Shown piece by piece: positions 22,141 to 34,110 of a stretch of 64,000 bases of DNA. Positions within the stretch are counted from its first letter, which is position 1; each line of letters starts with the position of its first letter. A program made the translations under genes and the position numbers. The notes under the pieces were generated by a model. The model made no database searches. It was not told the DNA's origin and worked only from the letters and a program-made list of their open reading frames with translations. Origin of the DNA: Macquaria australasica (Eukaryota; Chordata; Actinopteri; Centrarchiformes; Percichthyidae); NCBI GenBank assembly GCA_005408345.1, contig SEMN01000183.1, forward strand, positions 310,001 to 374,000, read 5' to 3'.

Positions 22141-25100
22141 TCAGTCAGTGCCATTGGTGTACTGGGAAAGCTTATTCTCCAAGTCACAGATTCTCTTCTC
22201 TTGAGACAAAACTGTGGCCTTCAGATTCTGAATCTCCTCCAACAACCTCTCAAGCAACTGAGGCTGGACAGGAGGAGAGTGGAGAGGAGGAAGAAAGGGA
22301 AACGGAAGAAGAAAGGTAAAAAGACAGTGACAGGGAGGGGAAAATTAAGGATAAAGAAAAATGGAAAGAGGAAAAATAGGTCAAGGACAGTGAACAACTA
22401 GGAAAAATAAACCAAAACAAAGAAGGGAGCTTTGGAAAAAAAGTTGTGGGCAGGTACAAATAGAGGAGAGATAAACAGAAACGTGTTAAACAGAGGCAGA
22501 TGTACTTCGGAGTAATGCTGCATTTAGATTATGGGCTGCAAAACTAAAAGTCAGTCTTTTTTTAATGAAAAATGTGTGACATAAAGCTAGATGGGTAATA
22601 TTATGCTACTTTATACATGTAATGTAATATAACAAATCAGTGGTTCACAGACAGGATATACATACATGTAACAACAGGTAATATAATGCATGCTACAACT
22701 TACCGGCAGACTGTTGGTGTCCAAAGTGGACAGGCTGCGTCGGGTGGTGGGTCTAGAGTCGAGCACGTTCTTCTTTGCCACTTTGAGCTCTCTGCTCTTA
22801 GGCGGCACATAGCCCTCCCTCATGGACACCAGAATTGGATCTTCGTCGCGGCCCTCCAGCCACTCTTCAGGCTCCATGGCGGGGTCAGGCCCTGCTGTGT
22901 CCGGGTACAGGTCGTCCTGGAAAAGGTCCGACTACGCAAGAGAGTTGGAGAGGTGAAAAAAAAGAGATGGATGTGGTTTTGTTTTGGAATGTATGGTACA
23001 ATGTTTGCTTTTTGCACGGTTAATAAAAGGTCTGTCTCTCTGTCTGTCTTTCTAAGAGGAGGAGAGGAAGAGAAGATGAAAGGAGCAGAGGGAAAGAGGG
23101 CTAAACAAAACCGAAAAAATTCAGAGGAAAATAAATAAGACTTAAAGAGCAGATTGTGAAGTGGTAATGGAAATCAGTTAAAAGAAGTATTCAGATCCTT
23201 TACTTAAAAGTAGAAATACCACACTATAAAAATGCTCCATTACAAGTATAAGTCCTGCATTCAAAATACTACTTAAAGTAAAAGTACAGAAGTATTAGCA
23301 ACAAAGTTTCAAAAGTAAAAGTACTCATTGTGCAGAATGGTTCCTGTCAGTGTGACATTATTATTATAGCTTTAGCTGATTATTATTGATGCATCATAAT
23401 TTATAAACTCATCACATGTTTTGTATAAAAATATTAATTTGAAAAGTAACTAGTAACTATAGCTTTGTGGAGTGAAAAGTAAAGTAAAATTACCTCAAAA
23501 TTGTACTTAACTACAGCACTTGAGTAAATGTACTTAGTTACTGTGAAAGTGAAAAGCTTGCAGAGTATGATCAGTGGGTCAGTTTGACTTACTTTTCTGG
23601 GCACTGTCATTGTGATGGGCTCACACTTCTTGTCAAGGAGCTTGAATAACCTAAGAGGACAAGTGAAGAGATGAGACAGAGCAGAGAGAAGACACTCATC
23701 AGTCGGGCTGTTGTTACACATCTGTGTGTCAGTTTATGCTCTACGTTTGTAAGTATAAGATGATCTCAGGCACTCTGAGATCATCTTCAGAGTTGCATGA
23801 TGGATAATTCATCCGATATGGACATTTGTGACATAAATGCAGGCAAGTAGTGAAAGTAGCTGACAATCAGAATTAAACCTAGTCATCTGAAAAACACAGG
23901 TGTCACCATCAAGCTTGTTGCACGTAACATCTCATGTTATTGAATGGCTCGTCAGTTGAGACATCAGTACATCAGTCCCAAAACTGGATTTCAGCTTCAG
24001 AGCCACCCTCAAGCATCATCTGTAGCCTTTACATCCTATCAAACAATGCAGTAAAGCTGTAATCTATGGTCATTTATTGCATGATCAGTATCTTACCTAG
24101 CGATCTCACATTTGCTGACGTCCACACCTCTCTTGGGCATGAAACCCATCCCTCTCTGGGGCTCCTTACTGCTGAAGGTGTTGAGGTAGTGGACGTACGG
24201 CGGCTCATCTGTGATCTCAAAGTAACGGATACTGCTGTCCCCCTACATACACAGAAAACACACATAAAACAAGTCAAAAATAAACGTGACTGTCATTATT
24301 AAGGCTGAAAATCCAATGAATCTGCATATATGTCGTTATAATTTTGTACATATTATACAGTACATTTACAAACATGATATGAATCAATGAACCAGTGTCT
24401 CTGTACCTTTCCACAGAGGTAGACCATGTTTGTGTCTGCATCATAATATGGTAACAACACTCCGTTGCTTGTGTCCAACTCCAACAGTGCAATAGGCTCC
24501 TCAAAGTTTGTCTGTGAAGAGTAAAAACGATGAAAAGCCTACAATTTGTTGTGTACATTCATATAAGTGCACGTATATTCCTGCACATTTTGATATGCAT
24601 GAACAGCATGTGATACTTGAATTGTTCGTTACCGGGTCCCAGAGTCCGAGCTCTCTCTGGCTCATCCTGGTGAATCCTGTGGTGAAGATGTTTCCGTCTC
24701 TGGTGAAGATGGCTCTCATTGGCCGGATCCCCTCATGTGGAGCCAGACGTTCCTGTTGGTCAGCAGAGGGACAGACAGGAGTTAGTTCATCTTTTAACCT
24801 TTAGGTGTTTAGGGATTAATTTCACTTCAGCTGACAGCATAGATTTCTTTGTTTATGTTTACGGGGGAAAATAAATACAGTTGTGAAATGGTTTTGTGTC
24901 TCACTGTGTCCTGTGCTTCTACTGAACTATACTTCTTGTTGAAAAAAGCAAACATATCTTCACCACCTAGCTCACCAATTAACACATTATATCCCGATTC
25001 TTTATATCCATACAAAAACTGAAGGAAGTTACTTTTCCCTGCCAAGAAATAGTGTGGAAATTCCCCCGTAAAATGGCAAACTGTCATTTTTACACAGATA

Positions 25101-26586
25101 TAACCAAAGAAGCTATAACGTGTTCATTAGTGAGCTTTAGAGGCAGATTTTGTTACAGTTGAGCCAGGCTAGCTGCTTCCCCCTGTTTCCAGTCTTTGTG
25201 CTAAGCTAAGCTAACTGGCTGCTGGCTGTAGCCATTTATTTAACGGACAGATACGAGTGTGGTATCAATCTTCTCATCTAACTCTGCTCCTGAAAACAAA
25301 TGTAAGCGTACTTCCCAAAATGTCAAACTATTACTTTAATGGGTCCTTTTCAGTATCAGCAGAAATACATTCTTGCAATGTATTCCTCTGGCCTTTAATA
25401 TCCTCCTAAAATGTTATTAAAGAGCTCAGAAAGTGGTGTTATTGTATTATAATGAATTATACTGTGAAGCATATATTTATTAGTATTTTCTACTCACTCA
25501 CCGCAACCACCTCCCTCTTGCGGGGGTCGCAGACGCGCAGACGTCGGTCCTTACAGGTGGTGCAAAACAAGCTGCCGTTTCGGTTCCAGCTGATGCTGTA
25601 GATGAGGTCTGGGTGGTGGTCCATGGAGATGAGGGACTCGCCTGTCCCCACGTTCCAGACTATAATCAGGTTATCACTGCCTGGGGTCAGAGCAAAAGAT
25701 GGACATCTGAATGTTGTGTTTCTTTTACTCACACTCACTACTGTTACATAGATCAAAAGATTATAAGACTTTAAAGGAAACTAGTATGTGTGTGTGTCCT
25801 ACCCGCAGTGAGCAGTATGTTGCGTGCAGTGGGGTGCCAGGTGACAATGCCGACACGTTTGGAGTGTCCCTCCAGGACCACAACGGGATCGGAGAGGGGG
25901 CGGGTCAGTGCGTGATCTGGGATCTGCCACACCTGCAGAAGAGGGATGAAGGAAAATCAGAGCAGCCCATGTAATTCTGTGTCTGATGTTACACAAGAAG
26001 TGCTATCTGTGCAGTGATCAATGTATCGTAAATTATTGGAAACTAGTAGCCTACTTATATATATATAGTATAATCCATTTAACCCATTTAATCCTCCTTG
26101 TGACGAGTAGGACTGCCATTTTGTTTTGTTTTGTATAAATTAACTGTACAACTTCTTTTAATTTGATGTGAACAATTTCACGTGAGTTCAAGTGTTTGAC
26201 ATTCACACTTTAAAAAGACACCATGTGTAATTTCTATGTAGTTGCAGAATGCAAACTGCTCCTCCCAGAAACAATACCTGACATGACTTCAGTGTCCTGC
26301 CCACAGGGTTAGCATGTCACAGTACTTTCATTTAAAACCTATTTTTTAAAAGCATCCCGACATGTCATGACATGAGCGGGTGACTTTATGCACTATGATG
26401 CGCTTGTATGACTTCCTCATGGAGAACATGAGATGGTGCCAACAAAACTGATCCAGGAAAACACATTTCTCATTAATATCAGCACATTTTTAGCGGCTTG
26501 TTGGAATGTGGCCTTTTAGTAGGTGACTAGTTGATCCACAAATGCTCAAGAAGACGCACGCAGCTCTGTCCTTGTTGCTCCACACA

Positions 26587-26633
<47 letters not shown>

Positions 26634-28742
26634 TAATGAGCTTTTTCAGATGACACAATGATCTGTCTCTGTGACCTGAAGGGAATGACATCACAGTTAT
26701 GGCCTTTCTGCTCCACAGCGGCAACACTGCCAAGACTGAACAGCTGCAACTGCCTGTCGGTGTGCTGGACATAAACAAAGCATACACACACACACACACA
26801 CACACAAGGCAAACACACTGCACTCAAACAGCATCCCAGCAGCTGTTGCCATAGGAGAAGCAGCGATTCAATCATTCGATCGCACACAGATTCGTGCGAT
26901 GTCGTTGTGAACAAGTGTGGGCAAATCTGTCCTCAGTGACAACTGTGCTGATGCACAGATACATGCTGAGTCAACAGGCATGTTGTCATAATACAAACAA
27001 AAAAATGTTATCATTGACACATGCTGACATACTTTACATGTCAGCATGTGTGCATGTGTGCATGTCCACACACACATGTCAGCATGTCACACACACACAT
27101 ACACATTGTAATGTGATTTAAGGAGCATATTATCTTTATCTGTATCAGAGTAACTAATGAGAAGTTAAAATGTTATCATGAAATATGATATATTAATATA
27201 ATATATTATCTGTTATATTTTCTACCAAGTGCAGCTTAATTTCCTAGTTGTGCTACCATTACAAAGAAAATGTGTCTAGATTAGAGCTGAACATTGCTGT
27301 AGTTGATTAATCGATTAGTCTATCAAAAGAAAAAAATAAGCGGCAACTATTTTGATAATCAATTATCAAATAATTTGATAATTTGTCATTTCTACAGCAA
27401 AAATGCCCAAAATTAGTTTGTTCCTGCTCCTCCAATGTGAGGATTTTCTTTTTTTTCTCTGTTTTATATAATTGCAAACTGAATATCTTTGGGTTTTGGA
27501 CTGTTTGGACACGATATTTGAAGATGTCACCATGAGCTCTGGGAAACTGTGATGGAAATTTTATTGTCATTTTCAAACATTTTATAGACCGATTAATCGG
27601 GAAGATAATCTGCAAATCCCTAAAGCCCTAATCTAGATCACCAACAAAATGACCCTTGGTGTTGTCGCAGTTACGTGACGTGTCCTTATTGAGTCAGTGG
27701 AGTAGCTCATCACTCGGTTACATCCCAGACACTAAACCTGGTTCTCATTTCCTGCTTTTGGCGAACTTGTGTTCATGTCGCAACTCATCCCTGTCATTAA
27801 AACATTTTCTACTGACAATTTCTCTAATAATATAATTTATTGTTAAACATTATGGAGTAAAATGAAGTGTTTCTAATGTTTAGAACGGCAGGATGTGAGA
27901 AAATAATGCATAAAAACTGTGAATTAAAGAGGGATTATAAATCCTCGATGCCATAAGGGGATTCATCATCACAAATTATAGTACGAGTTATTTGCATGAA
28001 TAATAATACATATCAATAACAATAACATATTCTGACACAAATATATATATCACAGGTGTCCTATCAGATGAAGTTTAATTATCTCTATTCATCACAGTGA
28101 CCCCTGCTGACTGAACTCAGTCATGAGCTTCAGGGCCACTAATACCTGCAGTGTATCACATCCAGGTTTGAAAGAACTACTAGAGCTTCTGCTGTCTGTC
28201 TTCAGTCCAAAACTCAATATTAACATTACAGTTTTATATGTTTAAGATGGAGCTATAAAGTGTCTTTACAACCCCCCTACATATTCTGCAATGTGTGTAT
28301 GTGTTTTAAACTTTTGTGTTATACACTTTTTTGCCCTATCCCTTTTCCCATATTTAAATTCAAACTTCACTGTCAGACCTAACATTCCAGGTGACGTGAT
28401 TTTAACAGATTATTTCCTTTAGGTGTGAGTTGACTGACAGCAGGCAGAGCAGAACATAATCACCACAGACTGATTGTGGTTATTTAAACTCTTCTCTACA
28501 TCCTGTGTGTGTACATATCCTGTGTGCTGAGCCTCCAGGTTTGCCTGAGATGGTTTCTGGTCTGATGAAAGGATGCTGAAAGCACATCAAAACACTTAGC
28601 GTTGGCACAGCAGTTTATCATCATCATTGAACAGAGAACAGAGAGTCTGGGGAAGATCACACTGTAAAAAACATCCCACTGTGCCAAAAATCCCCCCCAC
28701 ACACTGACAAATTATTACTGCTTTTATCCTCTACCTGATTTT

Positions 28743-28793
<51 letters not shown>

Positions 28794-31700
28794 GCACAGG
28801 TTGGAGCAGCAGGATTAGCAGCTGCGTTAAAATGACGAGGTTGGTTGCAGAAAGACAACAGATTCTGACCAACTTCTCAAGAACAAAATATGACGAGCGG
28901 ATTGATGAAGAGATATAGAGGAGGCGGAACAGGTGGGTGGACAGTCAGACAGGTAGACACACTGGTGCCTTGACTGATTCACTTCACTCATTTACCGAGC
29001 AGGCAGACATGACGAACTCAGGCCGTGACGACCTCCATGACTGTTATCTCAGTCACCGATCAACAAACTCCTCCACATGCATTTGCAACTTCTCTCTCCC
29101 ACTCAGAAGTTTTTCTCTACACACACACACACACACATACATACATACACACTGTCATTACCATCGCAGTACAGTCCTCCGAGCAGCTGGCCAGGATGTT
29201 GTCGTCATGAGGGCACCAGTCGATATCGAGGACAGGTCCAGAGTGGCCAATCACCAGCGGGTAGTTCTTATCCACACGGCCTGTCTGCAACACACAGCAG
29301 CAGTGACACACAGGACTGAGTTGGGACTGTGTATGTACAATAACTTACCATTAACATTCATCAATTTCTCATAACAAAAAGAAAAACAGTAGTAAGCTTT
29401 GATTTAGTAATTTGCAGATCAAACAACCTCAAGAAATGTCTAAACTTACATGTAACTGTTGTTTCAACAGCATTTCAGTGACTTTATTTCAACATGAAAC
29501 AGGTCCAAACAGTAGTTGACAAAAATAAATCTCACCCTAAGGTCCATTTAGTAGCTGTTACCTGGCTTTTTATCATATCACATCTTCCTCATCGGATCAA
29601 ATTTTCATAGTTTTTCTTTTTGATTATTTTAAGGACTTCTTGTCCAAATGGACCATGTGTTAAGATTGTTTTCTCGACTATTTCCAAGATCAAGAATAAA
29701 CTTTCAATCTCATTATTTATGCCAACATGGACAAGAAGTCCTTAAGGTGCTCAGAACAAATGGAAATTTGAACATCTACAATTCAATACCAAATGGGCAA
29801 ACTCCATCTGCTGATGAAAATCTCGTGATACCATTGAAAAATGGACCTTGGCGGTGAGGTTACTGGTCCAAACTACATGTTGAAATAGAGTCATTGAAAT
29901 GCTGTTGACACAACTATGAATTTATTCTGTTAGCGGAAAATTGCTGTTGGGCCCCTTCTGCCCCCCCCACCTCCTGCCCTCTGTGGATTGAGTTTGCTCC
30001 CTTTTGCCTCCAAGTTCCCGTTACGTACAGTGCACACAGCAGACTATACATGGCAGGTTTGTTAGAATATGCATCATGTGAGCATAGTATCAACAAACAA
30101 TTAAAAAGAAAGTGTTAAAAATTACATTTTGACACGGGGTCCCTCTATAAGAGAGGCTACAAGATTAGATAATAATGCAGTAACCACCTTAGTATGTATT
30201 GTACTGTAGTGGTGCCCTGTTGTTGGGGCCCTGGAGAAGTTTCTCCCTTTGGCCGTTTGGTAATCCAGCCTCGGAAACTTTTTCAGTTCAATATGGTGAC
30301 AGAGACACAAATGTGAATGTTCTGAGTTTAGGGCGCTGTAATAAGACAGGTCAGCCATTGTTACTGGTCTGACTTTGTGGAAATTGACGACCAACGTCCA
30401 GTGTTTCGTCTGAATGTATCTGTGATGTAAATAAGACCAAATGTGGCAGTCAAAACCTTCAACATGCAACCAAAACCTTTAAAAAAGGACTTGCATCTAT
30501 ATGGTGGACTTCCAGGCCAGGAAACAGACAAAAACAGACATTTATTTTTATATGATCCAAACTAAAAGTGTCCAGGTTATTCCATGTTTCCCTGTTCCTC
30601 CAGTGTGAACATGTGTATCAGCTTTTGAGATATCACTCTCTCCACACACATACAACACACACCCCAAGAGAGGTGTATTTATAGCTGAGCGACGAGGCGT
30701 TGAAAGGGGAGTTTTTCTTGTGGCCCGTTGGGGACCCAGAGGGGGTAGATGGAGGATGGAGAGCATGTCGCTGTGTATTAATAGCATTGCTGTTCACTAT
30801 ATAATCACATCCATTTCCCCATGTCTCCAAAGAACTGAGTGTTACTCTGTGTCTTCTTGCCCTTTGTCACTAATTACCACTGCTGCCATGCTGATGAATC
30901 TCAGCAGTGACGACCTTGTTACACCCATGAAATTTCCAAATTGTTCATCTCAAAAAGTGAGTTTAAAATGCATAAAATGTGATATAAAGTACCAGTAATC
31001 TATTTTACTTAGATAGGATCATGGATTGAAATATTATCTCCCTCCACATCTAAATATTTATACACAAGTTTAGTTTTGTCTTTCTGTTGTCCATCGTTTA
31101 TTTTAAGGCGATGATCATCACAATCATCACAAGGTCCCACACCACGCTGAGGCATTGGGGCTTTAAATGTCTGATCTGTCTTGACTTGTTGCTTTTCCTG
31201 TCGCTGTATTTCTGTTTCAGCAATTATGGTGGTCCCTCCAAAGACTTCCCCAACATGACAGCAGAAGCAAATGCAAATCCTCTGCTATTAGAAGAAAAAC
31301 ATACTAAAATCAAGCTGAAAGTTAAGCTATTGTAACCATCGCACTGCTGACACCATGACTTGGCACTGATCAGCCTTGAAAAGCAGCTTGTTTTCTGTCT
31401 TCCTGTGAACCTGTGCATTATATGTATCTTATAGGCTCAACCTCAGAGAATGAGACATGGGCTTTTCTGTATATTTCAAATACTTGGGGTCACAGGAATT
31501 ATTTGACCTCCATACAGAGGTGCCTGCCAAAGGCTTTGGGAGTCCTTTCCTTCACCCTCCCCATCACAGCCTGTTGATTATGTCATGCAACATCAATCCT
31601 TTTATAGCTACTTATAGCTAAACATCACAGAACGATCAATTACTGAGACGAGCCTCCAAACAGGACTAAATCTGAGGCCACCTCTGGCCAATGCGCCTAA

Positions 31701-33010
31701 ACAATACTGAATAATGAACTTGTGTTGAAAAAATACACTATAATGTAAACTGTCATGGATACATGATTATGTTTAATGTCCGTCTCCTGTGCCTTTTGAA
31801 AACTTTTCAAAAATTTCAGATATGTTGTTTATGAGGTGTAAATCATATATCTCCCTCGTTAGAAACTTCATTCTGGATCTCTAACAGAACAACACAGAGA
31901 GATACAAAGATCTGAAACTGAAGCGGCCACACTGTTTTCAGTATTCAGCATGGCATTGCCTTCCGTAACCTTGATGAACTGAACAATAGTCAACACTGAG
32001 ATACAAAAGGTTACAGAAAAAAAACTAAGCAAACTATCTTTACTTCTCCTTCTTTTCTTCCTCTTTCCCTGTAAAGTTCTTCTCTTATTCTTTCTTCTTG
32101 TTTCCCCTGACTCTTGTACGACAAAAACACTCTGCTGCAACCCCTGCTGATAGCATGGGAGATGGGCGACCCGGGAGGTTGATTGAGAGGGATACAGTTT
32201 TCTTTCAACATGCTAACAAACACATAATAAAGACACAGCTTGAAAATGAATATCTGTTCGAAAGATGCACAATCAACATTTCAAACACACACAAATCCCT
32301 CATAAACAGGAAGGAACAGCTCGTAGTATGAATCCATGGAATGAGAGGATTATTTGTCTCATTCAGTAGTCCTTGGTGATCTTCATCCGTCACCATGTGC
32401 CAGCAGTGAACCAATAAGACTAAGAGTCTACAGCCACGCTAGCGGCTCTTCTTATCTCTTATCTTATAATCTCTGCACCAGCTTCCTTGTCTACTGAGCG
32501 CATGGACTAATCACTTTAGAAGTAATCAAGATTTAAGGTAAATACAAAAGCGTAGAAAACATAGAAAAGTATAGAAAATCTAGGCAAAGGCAAAACACAT
32601 GCACTACCAATTCAACCATGTAGAAACCTAAATACATGTTAGGTGTTTCAGTGTTTCATGCCAATCTTATCAAATGTTTGCAGTTTTGGGGTAATCAGCA
32701 ATTCGCCTCATCTTTACAGGCAGATAGACTGACATGAACACTGAACTCCTGGACACTCTGTTGTGTTTCCACCCTCTGCAGCCCAGAAATGTTTCCCCTT
32801 TGCCTTACTGACCTTAGAGAGGGGCAGGACCAGGAACGAGCCTCCACCGCTGGATTCAACGATGACCGCCAGGAACTTTGGGTTGACGGCGCAGAAGGAG
32901 CTGTCCCACGTCACCTTGGAGACCCGAATGTCATCGTAGCCCTGCTCAGCCTTGACCGTCTGGCCAAACACGTGGCGAAACTTACTCTGCCGCACGATGC
33001 TGCGACTCAT
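22141..33010 (-). CDS. coro6: Coronin 6, actin-binding WD-repeat protein
   Basis: A class I coronin that binds F-actin and modulates Arp2/3 and cofilin-driven turnover. Coding exons, 5' to 3' on the minus strand: 33010-32813, 29284-29162, 25932-25803, 25680-25502, 24752-24633, 24511-24407, 24242-24097, 23650-23593, 22931-22704, 22263-22141. The sum is 469 residues with phases all matching; human CORO6 is 472. The start has the coronin motif RQSKFRHVFGQ (7-17), then seven-bladed propeller repeats (GHSGPVLDIDWCPH, GHSKRVGIVTWHP, RDGNIFTTGFTRMS), the C-terminal extension EPITMTVPRKSDLFQDDLYP, EEWLEGRDEDPILVSMREGY, and a coiled coil (LLERLLEEIQNLKATVLSQE) ending YTNGTD. CORO6 rather than CORO1A/B/C is favoured by TGRVDKNYPLV, the GTD end and linkage to ssh2. 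The ATG exon starts two bases after a CTCAG acceptor (33012), so an upstream noncoding exon is expected. Intron 1 is 3.5 kb. Confidence 0.92.
23178..23560. mobile_element. Abundant percomorph non-autonomous element in coro6 intron 8
   Basis: It runs from AAGAAGTATTCAGATCCTTT to GAGTAAATGTACTTAGTTAC, the wording of a very common teleost interspersed repeat (likely hAT-derived), with internal AAAGTAAAAGTACTCATTGT. It ends about 35 bases from the exon 8 donor (exon low boundary 23593), so it is very close to a splice site. Confidence 0.65.
23757..23787. repeat. Perfect 13-bp hairpin in coro6 intron 7
   Basis: AAGATGATCTCAG (23757-23769), loop GCACT, then its exact complement (23775-23787), about 107 bases upstream of the coro6 exon 8 acceptor in transcript direction. 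No flanking repeat is evident. Confidence 0.85.
24840..25340. mobile_element. Dispersed percomorph repeat in coro6 intron 4
   Basis: It contains GCTAAGCTAAGCTAACTGGC, TGCTGGCTGTAGCC and CAATCTTCTCATCTAACTCT, phrases typical of an abundant percomorph interspersed repeat. No open frame of note. It fills most of the intron between exons 5 and 4 on the minus strand. Confidence 0.6.
27285..27625. mobile_element. MITE-like repeat, family copy 2 (coro6 intron 2)
   Basis: It starts TGAACATTGCTGTAGTTGAT with TTAATCGATTAGTC and ends TATAGACCGATTAATCGGG. The interior has CCATGAGCTCTGGGAAACTG and CTGAATATCTTTGGGTTTTG, both echoed in the copies at 38965-39215 or 48100-48385. Confidence 0.6.
28746..28788. 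repeat. (CA)n microsatellite
   Basis: About 21 uninterrupted CA units inside coro6 intron 2. Shorter CA tracts occur at 26594-26628, 26784-26806 and 29120-29152. The last lies within 10-42 bases of the exon 2 donor at 29161. Confidence 0.95.
29458..29914. mobile_element. 457-bp foldback MITE in coro6 intron 1
   Basis: The terminal inverted repeats are about 39 bases (29458-29496 and 29876-29914; shared core CAACAGCATTTCA) with a few mismatches. The inner parts also pair: AAGGACTTCTTGTCCA at 29631-29646 is complementary to TGGACAAGAAGTCCTT at 29728-29743. It has no coding capacity and is a clear non-autonomous DNA transposon. Confidence 0.78.
29915..32812. other. Remainder of coro6 intron 1
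   Basis: About 2.9 kb without a recognised exon. Near 30676-30690 the minus strand has a good TATA-like string (CTATAAATAC), and around 32405-32445 a stretch (TAAGAGTCTACAGCCACGCT) is of a type seen in dispersed fish repeats. Neither is enough to call a gene. Confidence 0.5.
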
Positions 33011-33759
33011 GGCTGAGATGAGTAGAGGAAGGTAGGTTGGTAGTACAGATGAAGAAACAAGAGATGGGAGAGGAGGAGGGGGTGTGCAACTAAAATCACC
33101 AGCAGAGAATTATATGAACAGTTACTTATGTTGGGACAAAAGTGCCATGATTTATTTGTTTTCATATTAATCATTTTTTGATAGTTGCACAGGTGATTTC
33201 TTTTGAAAATGGTGAAAATGGTTTGATCACATCTCATCCCTACAATGAAGAAGAAATCTCATAGAAAAAGAAACCAACCAGATGCTGTCCGAGACCACAG
33301 AACTGATTAAAGACTAGAAGAGCTTGTTGTCACAATATTGCTCTCTGCAATCTGTACTTTATATGGTTCATACCTCCTTCTACAGTATATCGTCTGTCAT
33401 TGTCTTTGTCACTGAGGCAGCTTGTTGAATAGTGTTTTCTTGCTCATGCTATCACTCAATGTGTTGTTATGAGGAGCGTCCTGCTGTGTTTGCTGTCATT
33501 TGTCTTCAAGGTTGAAGATGACTCAGTAACTCTATGGTGCTGTCAAGCTTTTCATTTTGAAAGTTCACAGGGCAGTTCACTCACCTTTGTTATTTATTTC
33601 ATTTATTATGGAAGTCACATAAAGTAGATTTTTAAAAAATGTGTATGTCATGCTAGCAAGGACTGAATTTCTTTTTTTGTTTTCTGCTTCACTCATAAAT
33701 AGACAGCTGACTGATACAGGCCTACTGTCCATTCATCCTGTGTATGAATTAATACATTT

Positions 33760-34110
33760 TAAAGGCCCCTAAAACCTTTTTTTCTCACTCAACTTTTTTC
33801 TGTGAGTGATGGGATCCATATGAACACACTATTTTCAGGTCAAAGTTAACAACAGTTTTGGTTATTTCACTCGAGAGATTTTGGTATTTATTTTTTTCCC
33901 TCTGGTTTGAAGTGGGCGGGACTCAGTTAGAAAAATGTGATGTCACATACTTCCGTCCACCAATCAGAATTTAGATACATTTGAATTAAAATCTGGTGAC
34001 ACTTGGTGGGTTGTTACTGTCACTGTAAACTCTTAATAAATAATAACTAAAGATGTTTTTGAATATTTGATGTTGTAAAGAAATACTCTGAGTTGAAGCC
34101 AACTTTTCAG
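33760..34110. mobile_element. Possible dispersed repeat upstream of coro6 exon 1
   Basis: The strings CCCTAAAACCTTTTTTTCTC, AGTGGGCGGGACTCAGTTAG and CACTTGGTGGGTTGTTACTG look like a teleost interspersed repeat, here in the 3.1-kb intron between the presumed coro6 leader exon and the ATG exon. Ends are undefined. Confidence 0.35.

Larger units (their letters stand above)
25981..29161. other. coro6 intron 2
   Basis: A 3.2-kb intron with no recognised gene. It holds several (CA)n tracts (26594-26628, 26784-26806, 28746-28788), mixed CA-rich DNA near 27040-27110, and a MITE-like copy at 27285-27625. The remainder is ordinary AT-rich sequence. Confidence 0.6.

Noticed and set aside
30660..30700. 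TATA-like string suggesting an internal coro6 promoter
   Set aside because: No exon, donor or open frame follows it in the right direction, so it is too weak to call.
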